Shown here in pieces: positions 34,166-43,065 of a DNA stretch of 64,000 bases. How positions within the stretch are numbered: the first letter of the stretch is position 1; each line of letters opens with the position of its first letter. The stretch comes from UBA6059 sp040222235 (GTDB lineage: Bacteria > Bacteroidota > Bacteroidia > Cytophagales > Cyclobacteriaceae), in NCBI GenBank assembly GCA_040222235.1, contig JAVKDO010000143.1:62001-126000 (forward strand), written 5' to 3'. The position numbers and the translations under genes are program-made. Under the pieces are notes generated by a model that was not told the DNA's origin, searched no databases, and saw only the letters and a list, made by a program, of their open reading frames with translations.

Positions 34166-35608
34166 CTATGATAATATCCACGTGTCTTTTGAGCCACCGC
34201 CCTGCGAAGAATTTACGATTAATTCTCCCTTCTTCAGCGCGACTCTGGTTAAGCCACCAGGCAAGGCGTACTGAAAGTCCTTGCCTAAGAGGCAAAATGT
34301 CCTTAGGTCAATATGCCTTGGCTCAAACTGATCTGAGTCTTCTATGTACGTAGGGTGAACGGATAGCGACATGATCGGCTGTGCTATATACTTTCTCCTG
34401 TTTGCTTTAATCGTAACCTTTACCTCTTCAATCTCTGCTTTGGTCAATGTATTGCCTATAGAAATACCATAGCCGCCACTTTCATCCACTGGCTTCACGA
34501 CCAACTGATGCACGTTTTCCATCACGTATTTGAAGTCATCCTCCTTTTCACATCGATAGGTGGGTACATTGTTGAGTATTGCCTCCTCTCCGAGATAGTA
34601 TTTTATTATCTCAGGCATATAAATGTAGACGGCTTTATCATCAGCCACACCTGTTCCAGGGGCATTGACCAGCGCAACATTACCTTCTCTATAAGCGTGC
34701 ATGAGGCCTGCTGTGCCAAGTGCCGAATCTTCCTTGAACTCTAGTGGATCAATAAATAAGTCGTCTACCCGGCGATAGATCACATCTACGCGCTTGGGGC
34801 CATAGATAGTCTTCATATAGACGAAGTTCTTCTCCACAAAGAGATCCCTGCCCTCGACTAACTCTATACCCATCGACTGGGCCAAAAAGCTATGCTCGAA
34901 GTAGGCCGAGTTATACATTCCTGGTGTAAGCAGGACACAGTTCGGTTCATCCACACCTTGTGGAGCAACGGACTGCAGCATTTGTAGCAGCTTATCTGGG
35001 TACTCCTGTACCAGCTGTACTTTGCATTGCTTGAAAAGCTTAGGAAGTGTTTTCTTAAGTGAGTTTCTATTGGCAAGTACATAGCTCACACCAGAAGGCA
35101 CCCGCACGTTATCCTCCAGCACGTAGTATTCGCCATCGTTGTGTCGAATCAGGTCGGTACCAGAAATATGATTGTATATACCTCCTGGTGGATTCACCCC
35201 TTGCATTTGTGCTAGCAAATTCTTTGACGACTGTATCAAGTCAAGCGGTACGACCCCATCTTTGAGTATTTTCTTATCATGATAGAGGTCATCCAAAAAG
35301 GCATTGATGGCAAGATTTCTTTGAATAAGACCCTTTTCGATGAAGTCCCACTCTTTGGCAGGAATAATTCTAGGAATCATATCAAAGGGAAAAATTCGCT
35401 CTGTTCCCTCTGCATTGTTGTTATAGGTCGCAAACGTTATCCCCTCATTTAAAAACTGGATTTTGGCTTCATCCTTGAGTCGCAAAAAATCTGATTTGTT
35501 GTATTCTGCGAATTGCTTGACGAACTTCTCGTAATGCTGCACCGCTTTGGGTGTCTTAGCCAACATCTCGTCAAATAGCTCTCCTTCACATTTATAGTTC
35601 TCTAGCAT
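34166..35608 (-). CDS. Circularly permuted ATP-grasp protein (DUF404/DUF407)
   Basis: This is a 480-residue amidoligase-like enzyme, the first gene of the Anbu operon. Features include GGIYNHISGTDLIR, EDNVRVPSGVSYVLANR, LTPGMYNSAYFEH and the ATP-binding VVKPVDESGGYGI. The circularly permuted ATP-grasp family is predicted to form peptide bonds, possibly a small peptide tag. The C-terminus VNSSQGGGSKDTWIL is the conserved end of the family. The start ATG at 35608 is followed by a typical helical N-terminus. A perfect operator-like palindrome lies 72 bases upstream. Confidence 0.94.
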   Translation of the reverse strand: MLENYKCEGELFDEMLAKTPKAVQHYEKFVKQFAEYNKSDFLRLKDEAKIQFLNEGITFATYNNNAEGTERIFPFDMIPRIIPAKEWDFIEKGLIQRNLAINAFLDDLYHDKKILKDGVVPLDLIQSSKNLLAQMQGVNPPGGIYNHISGTDLIRHNDGEYYVLEDNVRVPSGVSYVLANRNSLKKTLPKLFKQCKVQLVQEYPDKLLQMLQSVAPQGVDEPNCVLLTPGMYNSAYFEHSFLAQSMGIELVEGRDLFVEKNFVYMKTIYGPKRVDVIYRRVDDLFIDPLEFKEDSALGTAGLMHAYREGNVALVNAPGTGVADDKAVYIYMPEIIKYYLGEEAILNNVPTYRCEKEDDFKYVMENVHQLVVKPVDESGGYGISIGNTLTKAEIEEVKVTIKANRRKYIAQPIMSLSVHPTYIEDSDQFEPRHIDLRTFCLLGKDFQYALPGGLTRVALKKGELIVNSSQGGGSKDTWILS

Positions 35609-35679
35609 AGTTCTTCTTTGGAAGGTTCAAAATGTAGGCATCTGTGAGCACAATAGAAAATTTAATCCGAGAATTGGCT

Positions 35680-35694
35680 TTGTGATAATCACAA
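35680..35694. promoter_or_regulatory. Operator-like palindrome between the Anbu operon and the fad cluster
   Basis: TTGTGAT-A-ATCACAA has perfect 7-base arms around one base. It lies in the 223-base divergent gap, 72 bases from the ATP-grasp start. The spacing of TGTGA and TCACA is 3, not the 6 of a CRP site, so the regulator is not named. Confidence 0.4.
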
Positions 35695-35767
35695 CTGGGG
35701 ATCGTTGAGAATTTAGCAATGAGTGTACGTGTGAACCAACTGAAGAACACAATTTTCAATTTATTCG

Positions 35768-35815
35768 GCATGCATACTATTTTTTGATCTATATTTATAC
35801 TCTGCATGCATACTA
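35768..35815 (+). promoter_or_regulatory. Direct repeats GCATGCATACTA upstream of the fad operon
   Basis: The 12-mer occurs at 35768-35779 and again at 35804-35815, 36 bases apart, and the second copy ends 16 bases before the GTG start at 35832. Each contains the palindrome TGCATGCA in whole or part. They are good candidates for the operator of a fatty-acid regulator (TetR or MarR type), but no regulator gene is in the window. Confidence 0.5.
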
Positions 35816-35831
35816 ATTTCACATACTTAAG

Positions 35832-37973
35832 GTGAGTGCCATCGTTGCTATAGAGAATGAATTTTTGTCGTTAGAGATAGCTGACGGTGTGGGCATCCTC
35901 TGGATGGACCTCAAGGGTGAGGAGTGGAATAAAGTGACGCTCGGCATGGTCAGTGATTTTGAAGGTATTCTTGACGCCATCGAGCAAGAGTCATCGATCA
36001 AAGCTGTGCTATTAATCAGTCGCAAAAAGGGCTTCATGGCCGGTGCTGATATTGAGGAATTCTTAAAAATGGGTCCGGGAGAAGCAAGGTCTACGGCTAT
36101 CGTTGGGCATAAACTTTTCGCACGGATTGAGGATTGCTCTAAGCCTTTTATTTCAGCCATCCACGGCGCTTGCATGGGTGGTGGTACAGAGATCTCTCTA
36201 GCCTGTGCCGGTAGAATTGCTTCTTCACACACTTCTACCATGATGGCCCTACCGGAAGTTAAGCTTGGCCTATTGCCGGGCTTAGGAGGGACATATCGTT
36301 TACCGAGACTGATAGGTTTACAGAAGTCACTCGACATGATGCTGACGGGTAAAAATATTTACGCTCATCGTGCCTACAAGATGGGCTTGGTGGATCGACT
36401 CGTAGACCAACCGAAACTATTAGAGGCGGCTAAGAAATTTGCGCTGGAAATAGCAGCCGGCAAGTTCAAAAGAAAAAACAAGCGGACTAATACAGAGAAG
36501 CTACTGGAAGCCACCTCCGTCACTCGCAATATCATCTTTGACAAGGCCAAGCAGATGGTCATGCGCTCCACTTATGGCAACTATCCTGCACCGCTTCAGA
36601 TCTTAGCTTCTGTCAAGGATGGCTATGGCAAGCCTCGAGAGAAAGCATGGGAGCAGGAGTCTACGAAATTTGATGGATTGATGCAGACTCCTGAGAGCAA
36701 GCAACTCATCAACATCTTCTTTGGCATGAACGCCTTGAAGAAAAACCCAATGAAAGACCAAGTCAGAGAGGTCAAAACCCTGGGAATGCTAGGTGCCGGT
36801 CTCATGGGCGAAGGTATCGCAGAAGTGAGTGTCAACAATGGCATGGAAGTCTTGCTGAAAGACATCAACCTGGACATGCTCACCCAAGCCAAAAAGAATA
36901 TCTGGAAGGCCTTTTCTAAAAAAGTAAAATACAAAACAATCCCAGGAGCAGAAGCGGAACGGCTGATCGGCAATGTTCACACAAGCCTTGACTTTACTGG
37001 ATTTGATAAGGCGGACATGGTCATTGAAGCTGTTTTTGAAGATCTTGACCTAAAGCATAAAGTACTTCAAGAGACAGAAGCTGCTATCAACGATGATTGT
37101 GTCTTGGCGAGTAACACTTCTGCCTTACCGATCACTGCGATAGCAGTAAAAGCCAAACGCCCTGAGAATGTGATAGGCATGCATTATTTCTCGCCAGTGC
37201 AGAAGATGCCGCTACTTGAGATTGTGGTAACAGATAAAACATCCGACTGGGTGACGGCTACCGCATTAGAAGTCGGTATCAGACAGGGCAAGACCTGTAT
37301 AGTGGTCAAAGACGGCCCTGGGTTTTACACAACCCGCATCCTTGCACCTTATATGAATGAAGCATTACTGTTGCTTGAAGAAGGTGCTGACATTCTGCAG
37401 TTGGATAAAGCGATGAAGAAATTCGGATTTCCGGTAGGGCCAATCACCCTCATGGATGAAGTAGGAATCGATGTAGGTGCCCATATCAATCGCGGAGAGC
37501 TCCGTACCTTCTTTGACAAACGCGGCGCTGAGTCTTCCAATGCGATGGCAGCACTAGAGGAGGCGGGTTATAAGGGTCGCAAGAATAGGAAAGGCTTCTT
37601 GATCTATGATATCAAGACGGGTAAGAAGGTACGTGGCAAAGCCAATGAAGAAATCTACCAATACTTTGGAGGGACAAAGCGCAAGGCTATCTCCGATGAA
37701 GAGATTCAAAATCGTATGTCTCTTATTATGATCAATGAGGCAGCCTTGTGTCTTGAAGAAGGCATCATTAGGGAGCCAAGAGACGGAGATATTGGAGCGG
37801 TATTTGGTCTCGGGTTTCCGCCATTCCGTGGTGGCCCATTCAGGTATGTAGATGCACTGGGTGCTCCTGAGATTACCAGAAAAATGAATGATTTGAAGTC
37901 GAAAGGGAAAAGGTTTACCCCTGCTCCCATACTCGATGAATATGCAAAAACGAATAAGAGATTTTACAATTAA
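35832..37973 (+). CDS. Enoyl-CoA hydratase / 3-hydroxyacyl-CoA dehydrogenase (FadJ-like), first copy
   Basis: This is a 713-residue bifunctional beta-oxidation enzyme. The N-terminal crotonase domain (1-200) has both catalytic glutamates, in MGGGTEISLACA and ALPEVKLGLLPGLGG. The dehydrogenase domain starts LGMLGAGLMGEGIAEV and carries SNTSALPITAI and the catalytic His in MHYFSPVQKMPLLE. The C-terminal HCDH domains follow (GPGFYTTRILAPY). The start is GTG at 35832; no in-frame ATG exists before the upstream stop at 35814. It heads a co-directional cluster, and the next gene is 7 bases away. A paralogue with the same architecture lies at 43066. Confidence 0.94.
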   Translation: MSAIVAIENEFLSLEIADGVGILWMDLKGEEWNKVTLGMVSDFEGILDAIEQESSIKAVLLISRKKGFMAGADIEEFLKMGPGEARSTAIVGHKLFARIEDCSKPFISAIHGACMGGGTEISLACAGRIASSHTSTMMALPEVKLGLLPGLGGTYRLPRLIGLQKSLDMMLTGKNIYAHRAYKMGLVDRLVDQPKLLEAAKKFALEIAAGKFKRKNKRTNTEKLLEATSVTRNIIFDKAKQMVMRSTYGNYPAPLQILASVKDGYGKPREKAWEQESTKFDGLMQTPESKQLINIFFGMNALKKNPMKDQVREVKTLGMLGAGLMGEGIAEVSVNNGMEVLLKDINLDMLTQAKKNIWKAFSKKVKYKTIPGAEAERLIGNVHTSLDFTGFDKADMVIEAVFEDLDLKHKVLQETEAAINDDCVLASNTSALPITAIAVKAKRPENVIGMHYFSPVQKMPLLEIVVTDKTSDWVTATALEVGIRQGKTCIVVKDGPGFYTTRILAPYMNEALLLLEEGADILQLDKAMKKFGFPVGPITLMDEVGIDVGAHINRGELRTFFDKRGAESSNAMAALEEAGYKGRKNRKGFLIYDIKTGKKVRGKANEEIYQYFGGTKRKAISDEEIQNRMSLIMINEAALCLEEGIIREPRDGDIGAVFGLGFPPFRGGPFRYVDALGAPEITRKMNDLKSKGKRFTPAPILDEYAKTNKRFYN

Positions 37974-37980
37974 ATAAGAT

Positions 37981-39783
37981 ATGGCAAAGCAATATTACTC
38001 CCCTCGCAACCTGAAGTTTCTCCTTTATGAAACGCATAATGCAGAAGAAGTCCTGCAATATGAAAGGTATGCGCATATGGATAAGGAGACAATGGACATG
38101 ATGTTAGATACAGCAGGTCAGATTGGTGACACACATCTCTATCCGCATCTCAAGGACATGGATAAGAATGAGCCGGAAGCCAAAGACGGTAAGGTGACTG
38201 TACACCCGAAAGTTGGGAGTTGGTTGAAAGAAATGGGCGAGGGTGGCTGGATCAGCGTCAATGCACCTTTGGATGCCGGTGGTATGCAAGCGCCTACTAT
38301 CCTGGAGTCTTGCTTTAGTTTCATTTTCCAAGCGGCCAATAACGGTGTTTATCCATATGTTGGACTTACCATGGGCGCAGCTAATCTTATTCAGTCTTTC
38401 GGTACTCAGGAGCTAAAGGACGAATTCTTGCCTAGCATGTATGCTGGAAAATATACTGGTACGATGTGTCTCACTGAGCCAGATGCAGGCAGCTCATTAG
38501 CAGATATGAAGTCAAGCGCTACACCTCAGTCTGATGGCAGCTACAAGATCAAAGGCCAGAAAATATTCATTACTTCAGGTGATCATCAGCATGCGGACAA
38601 TATTATTCACCTATTGCTAGCGCGAATAGATGGAGCACCCGCGGGCACCAAGGGCATCTCACTTTTTGTCGTGCCCAAGCTTCGTAAAGAAGGTGACAAA
38701 ATGATCCCCAATGACATCATTGCAGCGAGTATCTTCCACAAGATGGGACAAAAATCAGCTCCTGCTTGCCATATGGTCATGGGCGAAAAAGACAATTGCG
38801 TCGGCTATCTCGTGGGACAGCCCAATAAGGGCTTGACCTACATGTTCCAGATGATGAATGAGGCTCGGATCATGGTTGGTGTTACAGGTGTTTCTATCGC
38901 CTCTGCCGCCTACTACTCATCACTTGAGTATGCAAATGAACGCCCTCAGGGTCGTCGACTCAACGAGAAAGACCCACTTAAGCCACCAACGATGATCATC
39001 AATCATCCTGATGTGAAGCGAATGTTGCTAATGCAAAAGGCAATAGTCGAGGGCAGTCTTTCACTTGTCCTTGAGTGCGCAAAGTACCATGACCTTTCTC
39101 ATACCACTACAGGAGATGAGAAAGATAAATATGCATTGCTGCTGGATTTGCTAACGCCAATTGCCAAGACGTTCCCGTGTGAGTATGGCATCACGAGTGT
39201 AAGCAATGCCCTTCAGGTATTTGGGGGTTATGGTTTTACCACAGATTTTGAACTAGAGCAGTTCTACAGAGACATTAGAATTACCACTATTTATGAAGGC
39301 ACTACTGGCATCCAGTCGCTCGACCTTCTCGGTAGAAAAGTAACGCAGGCCAACGGTAAGAGTCTCCAATACCTCCGTTCAATGATCGGCATGACGATCA
39401 AAGAAGCCAAGACACATGATGACCTCAAGCGATACGCAGACCAACTGGAGAATGAAGTACAAAGAATGGGTCAGGTCACCTCACATTTGTTGCAGTTTGC
39501 GCTAAAGGGCGACAATGAGCGCTTCTTGGCAGATGCCAATTTGTACCTAGATCTGTTTAGCATCGTAACAGTTGGCTGGCAGTGGCTCAAGCAAGCGGTA
39601 GTAGCGAAGAACGCAATAGTCACCAACAACCCTCAAGGATCTGAACTTGACTTTTACGAAAGCAAAGTACATACTATGAAGTACTGGTTCCACTACGAGC
39701 TTCCAAAGACACAGGGTCTGGCCACTCGCTTGATGGATGACGAGGTACTGACAATTACTGACCGCACTGAGATATTTGCATAG
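37981..39783 (+). CDS. Acyl-CoA dehydrogenase, long (600-residue) form
   Basis: This FAD enzyme introduces the first double bond in beta-oxidation. The protein is 600 residues, longer than the 380-400 of classical members, with an N-terminal extension and a C-terminal helical domain as in the FadE5-like group. FAD and substrate motifs are MCLTEPDAGSSLADMKSSA and KIFITSGDH. The catalytic base is Glu439 in IYEGTTGIQSLDLLGRK, at the canonical position. It follows the FadJ-like gene by 7 bases. Chain-length preference is not readable. Confidence 0.93.
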   Translation: MAKQYYSPRNLKFLLYETHNAEEVLQYERYAHMDKETMDMMLDTAGQIGDTHLYPHLKDMDKNEPEAKDGKVTVHPKVGSWLKEMGEGGWISVNAPLDAGGMQAPTILESCFSFIFQAANNGVYPYVGLTMGAANLIQSFGTQELKDEFLPSMYAGKYTGTMCLTEPDAGSSLADMKSSATPQSDGSYKIKGQKIFITSGDHQHADNIIHLLLARIDGAPAGTKGISLFVVPKLRKEGDKMIPNDIIAASIFHKMGQKSAPACHMVMGEKDNCVGYLVGQPNKGLTYMFQMMNEARIMVGVTGVSIASAAYYSSLEYANERPQGRRLNEKDPLKPPTMIINHPDVKRMLLMQKAIVEGSLSLVLECAKYHDLSHTTTGDEKDKYALLLDLLTPIAKTFPCEYGITSVSNALQVFGGYGFTTDFELEQFYRDIRITTIYEGTTGIQSLDLLGRKVTQANGKSLQYLRSMIGMTIKEAKTHDDLKRYADQLENEVQRMGQVTSHLLQFALKGDNERFLADANLYLDLFSIVTVGWQWLKQAVVAKNAIVTNNPQGSELDFYESKVHTMKYWFHYELPKTQGLATRLMDDEVLTITDRTEIFA

Positions 39784-39807
39784 TCCATACGAAAAGTAGA
39801 ACGACAG

Positions 39808-41367
39808 ATGAAATCACCGTATTTCAATGAAGATCATGTCCTGTTCCGACAGTCGGTTAAGGACTTTATCGATAGAGATGTCAGGCCTCATATTGAGGAT
39901 TGGGAGAAGCAAGAGCAAATCCCCAGAGCTGTATGGAAGAAGATGGGCGACCTTGGTTTTCTTGGGGTCAACCATCCCGAGCAATATGGCGGCAGTGACG
40001 CTGATTTCTTTTACACCGTAGCTTTTGTAGAGGAACTAGCCAGGTGCGGTGCGGCGGGTTTGCCTGCTGCTGTGAGTGTTCACCAGTACATGGCCATCGC
40101 TCACATTTCAGGGGCTGGATCAGATGAATTAAAGGAGAAATACCTAAGACCCGCTATTGCAGGTGATATGATTGCCGCCTTGGCCATTTCTGAACCCCAT
40201 GCTGGTTCGAATGTGGCGGGTATCAAAACCCGAGCAGTGAAGGACGGTGACCATTACATCATCAATGGCTCTAAGACTTTCATTACCAATGGCTATTATT
40301 CTGACTTTGTCACTACAGCGGTGGTCACTGATCCTGAAGCAGGTGTTGGAGGGATAAGCCTGATTGTCATCGACAAGAACACACCAGGGTTCACTGCCAA
40401 CAAGCTTAAAAAGATGGGCTGGCATAGCTCGGATACAGCCGAACTGTTCTTTGATAATGTAAACGTCCCAGCATCCAACCTGATTGGTCAGGAAGGACGC
40501 GGCTTCTACTATATCATGGACAGCTTTCAGCTGGAGCGCTTGGTAGGTGCTATCATGGCCGTGGGCGGATGTGAAGATACCCTTGATACCACCCTTCGCT
40601 ATATGAAGGAACGGGAAGCATTTGGAAGGCCTATTGCAAAGTTCCAGGCGTTAAGGCACAGGATTGCTGACCTGGCGGCAGAAATCGAGTCGCTCAAGCA
40701 GTTTGTACATCATACCGCTTGGTTGCACAATGAGGGAGAGTTTGCAGTAAAGCAATGCTCAATGGCCAAGCTGTTGGCTTCTGAACTCGGCAAAAAAGTG
40801 GCTGACGAATGCCTACAGATGTTTGGAGGGTACGGCTATATGCAAGACTTCCCGATAGAGCGTATGTATCGAGACGCCCGTGTGGGTACCATCGTAGGAG
40901 GTACCTCAGAGATTATGCGTGAGATCATTTCCAAGACGGTCATTGATGATACAAACTATGACTCGGCGTACAAAGGAGACGATAAGCCCAAATCACCAAC
41001 TGAAAACAAGGAAAAAACGGCAGCACCGATAATGGATAAGAAACCAGAAGTCGCTAGTGAAATTATCAGATCACTCGAGTCGAGATTCAGACCTGAAAAG
41101 GCAGGAGATTTTGAAGCAGTTTTCCACTTCGACATTGCCGGTAATAATGGCGGACAATTCACGGCGGTGATTGGTAATGGTGCTTGCAAGGTGAAGGAGG
41201 GTCATGAGGGTGACGCCACATGCACGGTGGCTACTAAAGATGAGGTCTACGAAGAAATAGAACTCGGCAAACGCAATCCCGAGATGGCTGTGATGATGGG
41301 CAAAATCAAAATCAGCAATATTGGTGAGATGCTTAAGTTCTCCAAGCTATTCCATCGACTATTTTGA
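39808..41367 (+). CDS. Acyl-CoA dehydrogenase fused to a C-terminal SCP2 domain
   Basis: Residues 1-385 are an acyl-CoA dehydrogenase: AALAISEPHAGSNVA, GSKTFITNG, ECLQMFGGYGYM. The usual YEGT base position reads VGGTSE here, and the base is instead likely Glu243 in QLERLVG, as in long-chain and isovaleryl-CoA dehydrogenases. After a charged linker (about 390-412) comes an SCP2 sterol-carrier domain (about 415-519; FRPEKAGDFEAVFHFDI, KIKISNIGEMLKFSK) that could hold acyl-CoA or lipid. The same domain is fused to the CoA-transferase at 45794. The fusion is in one open frame with no sign of frameshift. Confidence 0.92.
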   Translation: MKSPYFNEDHVLFRQSVKDFIDRDVRPHIEDWEKQEQIPRAVWKKMGDLGFLGVNHPEQYGGSDADFFYTVAFVEELARCGAAGLPAAVSVHQYMAIAHISGAGSDELKEKYLRPAIAGDMIAALAISEPHAGSNVAGIKTRAVKDGDHYIINGSKTFITNGYYSDFVTTAVVTDPEAGVGGISLIVIDKNTPGFTANKLKKMGWHSSDTAELFFDNVNVPASNLIGQEGRGFYYIMDSFQLERLVGAIMAVGGCEDTLDTTLRYMKEREAFGRPIAKFQALRHRIADLAAEIESLKQFVHHTAWLHNEGEFAVKQCSMAKLLASELGKKVADECLQMFGGYGYMQDFPIERMYRDARVGTIVGGTSEIMREIISKTVIDDTNYDSAYKGDDKPKSPTENKEKTAAPIMDKKPEVASEIIRSLESRFRPEKAGDFEAVFHFDIAGNNGGQFTAVIGNGACKVKEGHEGDATCTVATKDEVYEEIELGKRNPEMAVMMGKIKISNIGEMLKFSKLFHRLF

Positions 41368-41421
41368 TTGTATCCGAATTAACTAACGAATTATTTTAAA
41401 CCAAGAATAAACACATTAACA

Positions 41422-42624
41422 ATGGCAGATGCATACATATTTGACGCGGTGCGCACGCCCCGCGGAAAGCGCAAAGGCTCCATGTGGGAGGTCACTCCTA
41501 CGCAACTGGTAGTCACACTTCTCAAAGCGCTGAAAGAAAGAAATGATCTGGATACGAGTCAGGTTGAAGATCTGATCCTTGGCTGTGTTACCCAGGTAAT
41601 GGAGCAAGGCGGCAACATCGCTAAGACAGCAGTTCAGCAAGCAGGCTATGACAACCAGGTCTCTGGTATGACCATCAACCGTTTTTGCGCTTCCGGCCTG
41701 GAGGCTTTCAACATTGCTGCGGCTAAAATCATGTCGGGCCAAATTGATCTCATGATTGCAGGAGGCGTAGAATCAATGTCACGTGTGCAAATGGGCAGTG
41801 ATGGGGGCTCCATTTTCATGGATCCGGCAGTTTCATTCGATCAATACTTTGTGCCTCAGGGCATCTCAGCTGACTTGATTGCTACTAAGTGGGGATACAC
41901 ACGGGACATGCTAGATGCCTATGCCGTACAGTCTCAGGACAGAGCAGCTAAGGCATGGGAAAAGGGAGCGTTCGCAAAATCCATCATTCCTGTTAAAGAC
42001 ATCAATGGTTTCACTATTCTCGATCGAGACGAGAATGTACGACCTGGCACAACCAAAGAAATACTCGCAGGCCTCAACCCTTCCTTCGAGATGATGGGAG
42101 CCATGGGAGGCTTTGACAATGTAGCACTCCAGAAGTACCCTGAACTAGAGAAAGTGAATCACGTCCACCATCCTGGTAACTCTTCAGCGATAGTGGATGG
42201 AGCGGCGCTTATGCTGATGGGTACGAAAGAAATGGGTGAAGCATTGGGTTTGACACCTCGCGCCAAAGTGAAAGCTTTCTCTGTGGTAGGAACGGAACCC
42301 ACCATTATGTTGACTGGTCCTGGACCAGCTACGCATAAAGCTTTGAAGAAAGCTGGAATGGACAAGAATGATATCGACTTGTATGAGGTGAATGAGGCCT
42401 TCGCCGGTATGATCATGCGCTTTTTGGACGATGTGCCTATCGATCAGGATAAGCTTAACGTCAACGGTGGTGCTATTGCAATGGGGCATCCGCTCGGAGC
42501 GACAGGTAACATTATTCTGGGTACAGTACTCGACGAATTGGAAGCGCAGGACAAAGAAGTAGGTGCTGCGGCCCTCTGTATCGGTGGAGGTATGGGTGTG
42601 GCAACAATTGTAGAGAGAGTATAA
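41422..42624 (+). CDS. Acetyl-CoA C-acyltransferase (FadA-like thiolase)
   Basis: This is a 400-residue thiolase of the beta-oxidation cluster. The nucleophile Cys is in TINRFCASGLEAF. NVNGGAIAMGHPLGATGN holds the active-site His and ALCIGGGMGVATIVE the second Cys. VNEAFAGMI fits the NEAF motif. It lies 54 bases after the SCP2-fused dehydrogenase and 5 bases before a DUF559 gene. It differs from the FadI-like thiolase at 28861, so the strain has two thiolases of separate type near each other. Confidence 0.94.
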   Translation: MADAYIFDAVRTPRGKRKGSMWEVTPTQLVVTLLKALKERNDLDTSQVEDLILGCVTQVMEQGGNIAKTAVQQAGYDNQVSGMTINRFCASGLEAFNIAAAKIMSGQIDLMIAGGVESMSRVQMGSDGGSIFMDPAVSFDQYFVPQGISADLIATKWGYTRDMLDAYAVQSQDRAAKAWEKGAFAKSIIPVKDINGFTILDRDENVRPGTTKEILAGLNPSFEMMGAMGGFDNVALQKYPELEKVNHVHHPGNSSAIVDGAALMLMGTKEMGEALGLTPRAKVKAFSVVGTEPTIMLTGPGPATHKALKKAGMDKNDIDLYEVNEAFAGMIMRFLDDVPIDQDKLNVNGGAIAMGHPLGATGNIILGTVLDELEAQDKEVGAAALCIGGGMGVATIVERV

Positions 42625-42629
42625 GCGCC

Positions 42630-43004
42630 GTGAGTAATGAGTTGATTCCATACAAACCTTATCTGAGGAGTCTAGCCAGAGACTTAAGGAAGGGTATGAC
42701 CCTTTCTGAAGTCTTGCTGTGGCAAGAGATCAGGAAGAAGCAGTTGATGGGATATCAATTTCACCGCCAAGTACCGATGCTCGATTATATTCTGGATTTT
42801 TATTGCCATGAGTTAAAGCTGGCGATAGAAATTGATGGTGCTACTCATGATCTGGACAAGGACAAGTTGAGAGACAAGCGACTTGCTGAGTATGAGGTTG
42901 CGGTTCTCCGATTTGATGATAAGGATGTCAAGAGCAATATCCGAGAAGTACTCAATCATATTTATTACACTATAGAAAAATTGCGAAAGGATACACCCAC
43001 CTAA
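42630..43004 (+). CDS. DUF559 endonuclease-domain protein (Vsr-like fold)
   Basis: This is a 124-residue protein starting at GTG (42630), 5 bases after the thiolase. It has the DUF559 pattern: LRKGMTLSEVLLWQEIRKKQ, then YQFHRQVPMLDYILDFYC, then LKLAIEIDGATHD and YEVAVLRFDDKDV. The Asp in LDYILDF and the Glu-Ile-Asp of IEIDG fit a PD-(D/E)XK nuclease core related to very-short-patch repair enzymes. The function is unproven. Its place inside a fatty-acid operon is odd, and its stop codon sits inside a structured repeat, which suggests that gene and repeat arrived together as a small cassette. Confidence 0.9.
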   Translation: MSNELIPYKPYLRSLARDLRKGMTLSEVLLWQEIRKKQLMGYQFHRQVPMLDYILDFYCHELKLAIEIDGATHDLDKDKLRDKRLAEYEVAVLRFDDKDVKSNIREVLNHIYYTIEKLRKDTPT

Positions 43005-43053
43005 ACCTCCCTCAAGGGAGGAATTCTCCCCTTCAGGGGAGTTGGAGGGGTGT
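42993..43053 (+). repeat. Three-way-junction hairpin repeat at the 3' end of the DUF559 gene
   Basis: Three stems are visible: ACACCC (42993-42998) with GGGTGT (43048-43053); CCTCCC-TCAA-GGGAGG (43006-43021); and CTCCCC-TTCA-GGGGAG (43026-43041). The two inner hairpins sit side by side within the outer stem, so RNA or single-stranded DNA would fold as a cloverleaf-like junction. The DUF559 stop (43002-43004) lies inside. A related degenerate copy is at 47301. From memory, hairpins of this type beside DUF559 genes are common in Bacteroidota; this needs a database check. Confidence 0.7.
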
Positions 43054-43065
43054 CTTTTGAACATA

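Noticed and set aside
35592..35822. 76-codon minus-strand frame in the gap before the Anbu operon
   Set aside because: It overlaps the ATP-grasp start in another frame and spans the operator palindrome; the product looks random.
43042..43065. Upstream TTG start of the second FadB/FadJ-like gene
   Set aside because: It lies inside the hairpin repeat and adds residues that do not match the crotonase N-terminus.
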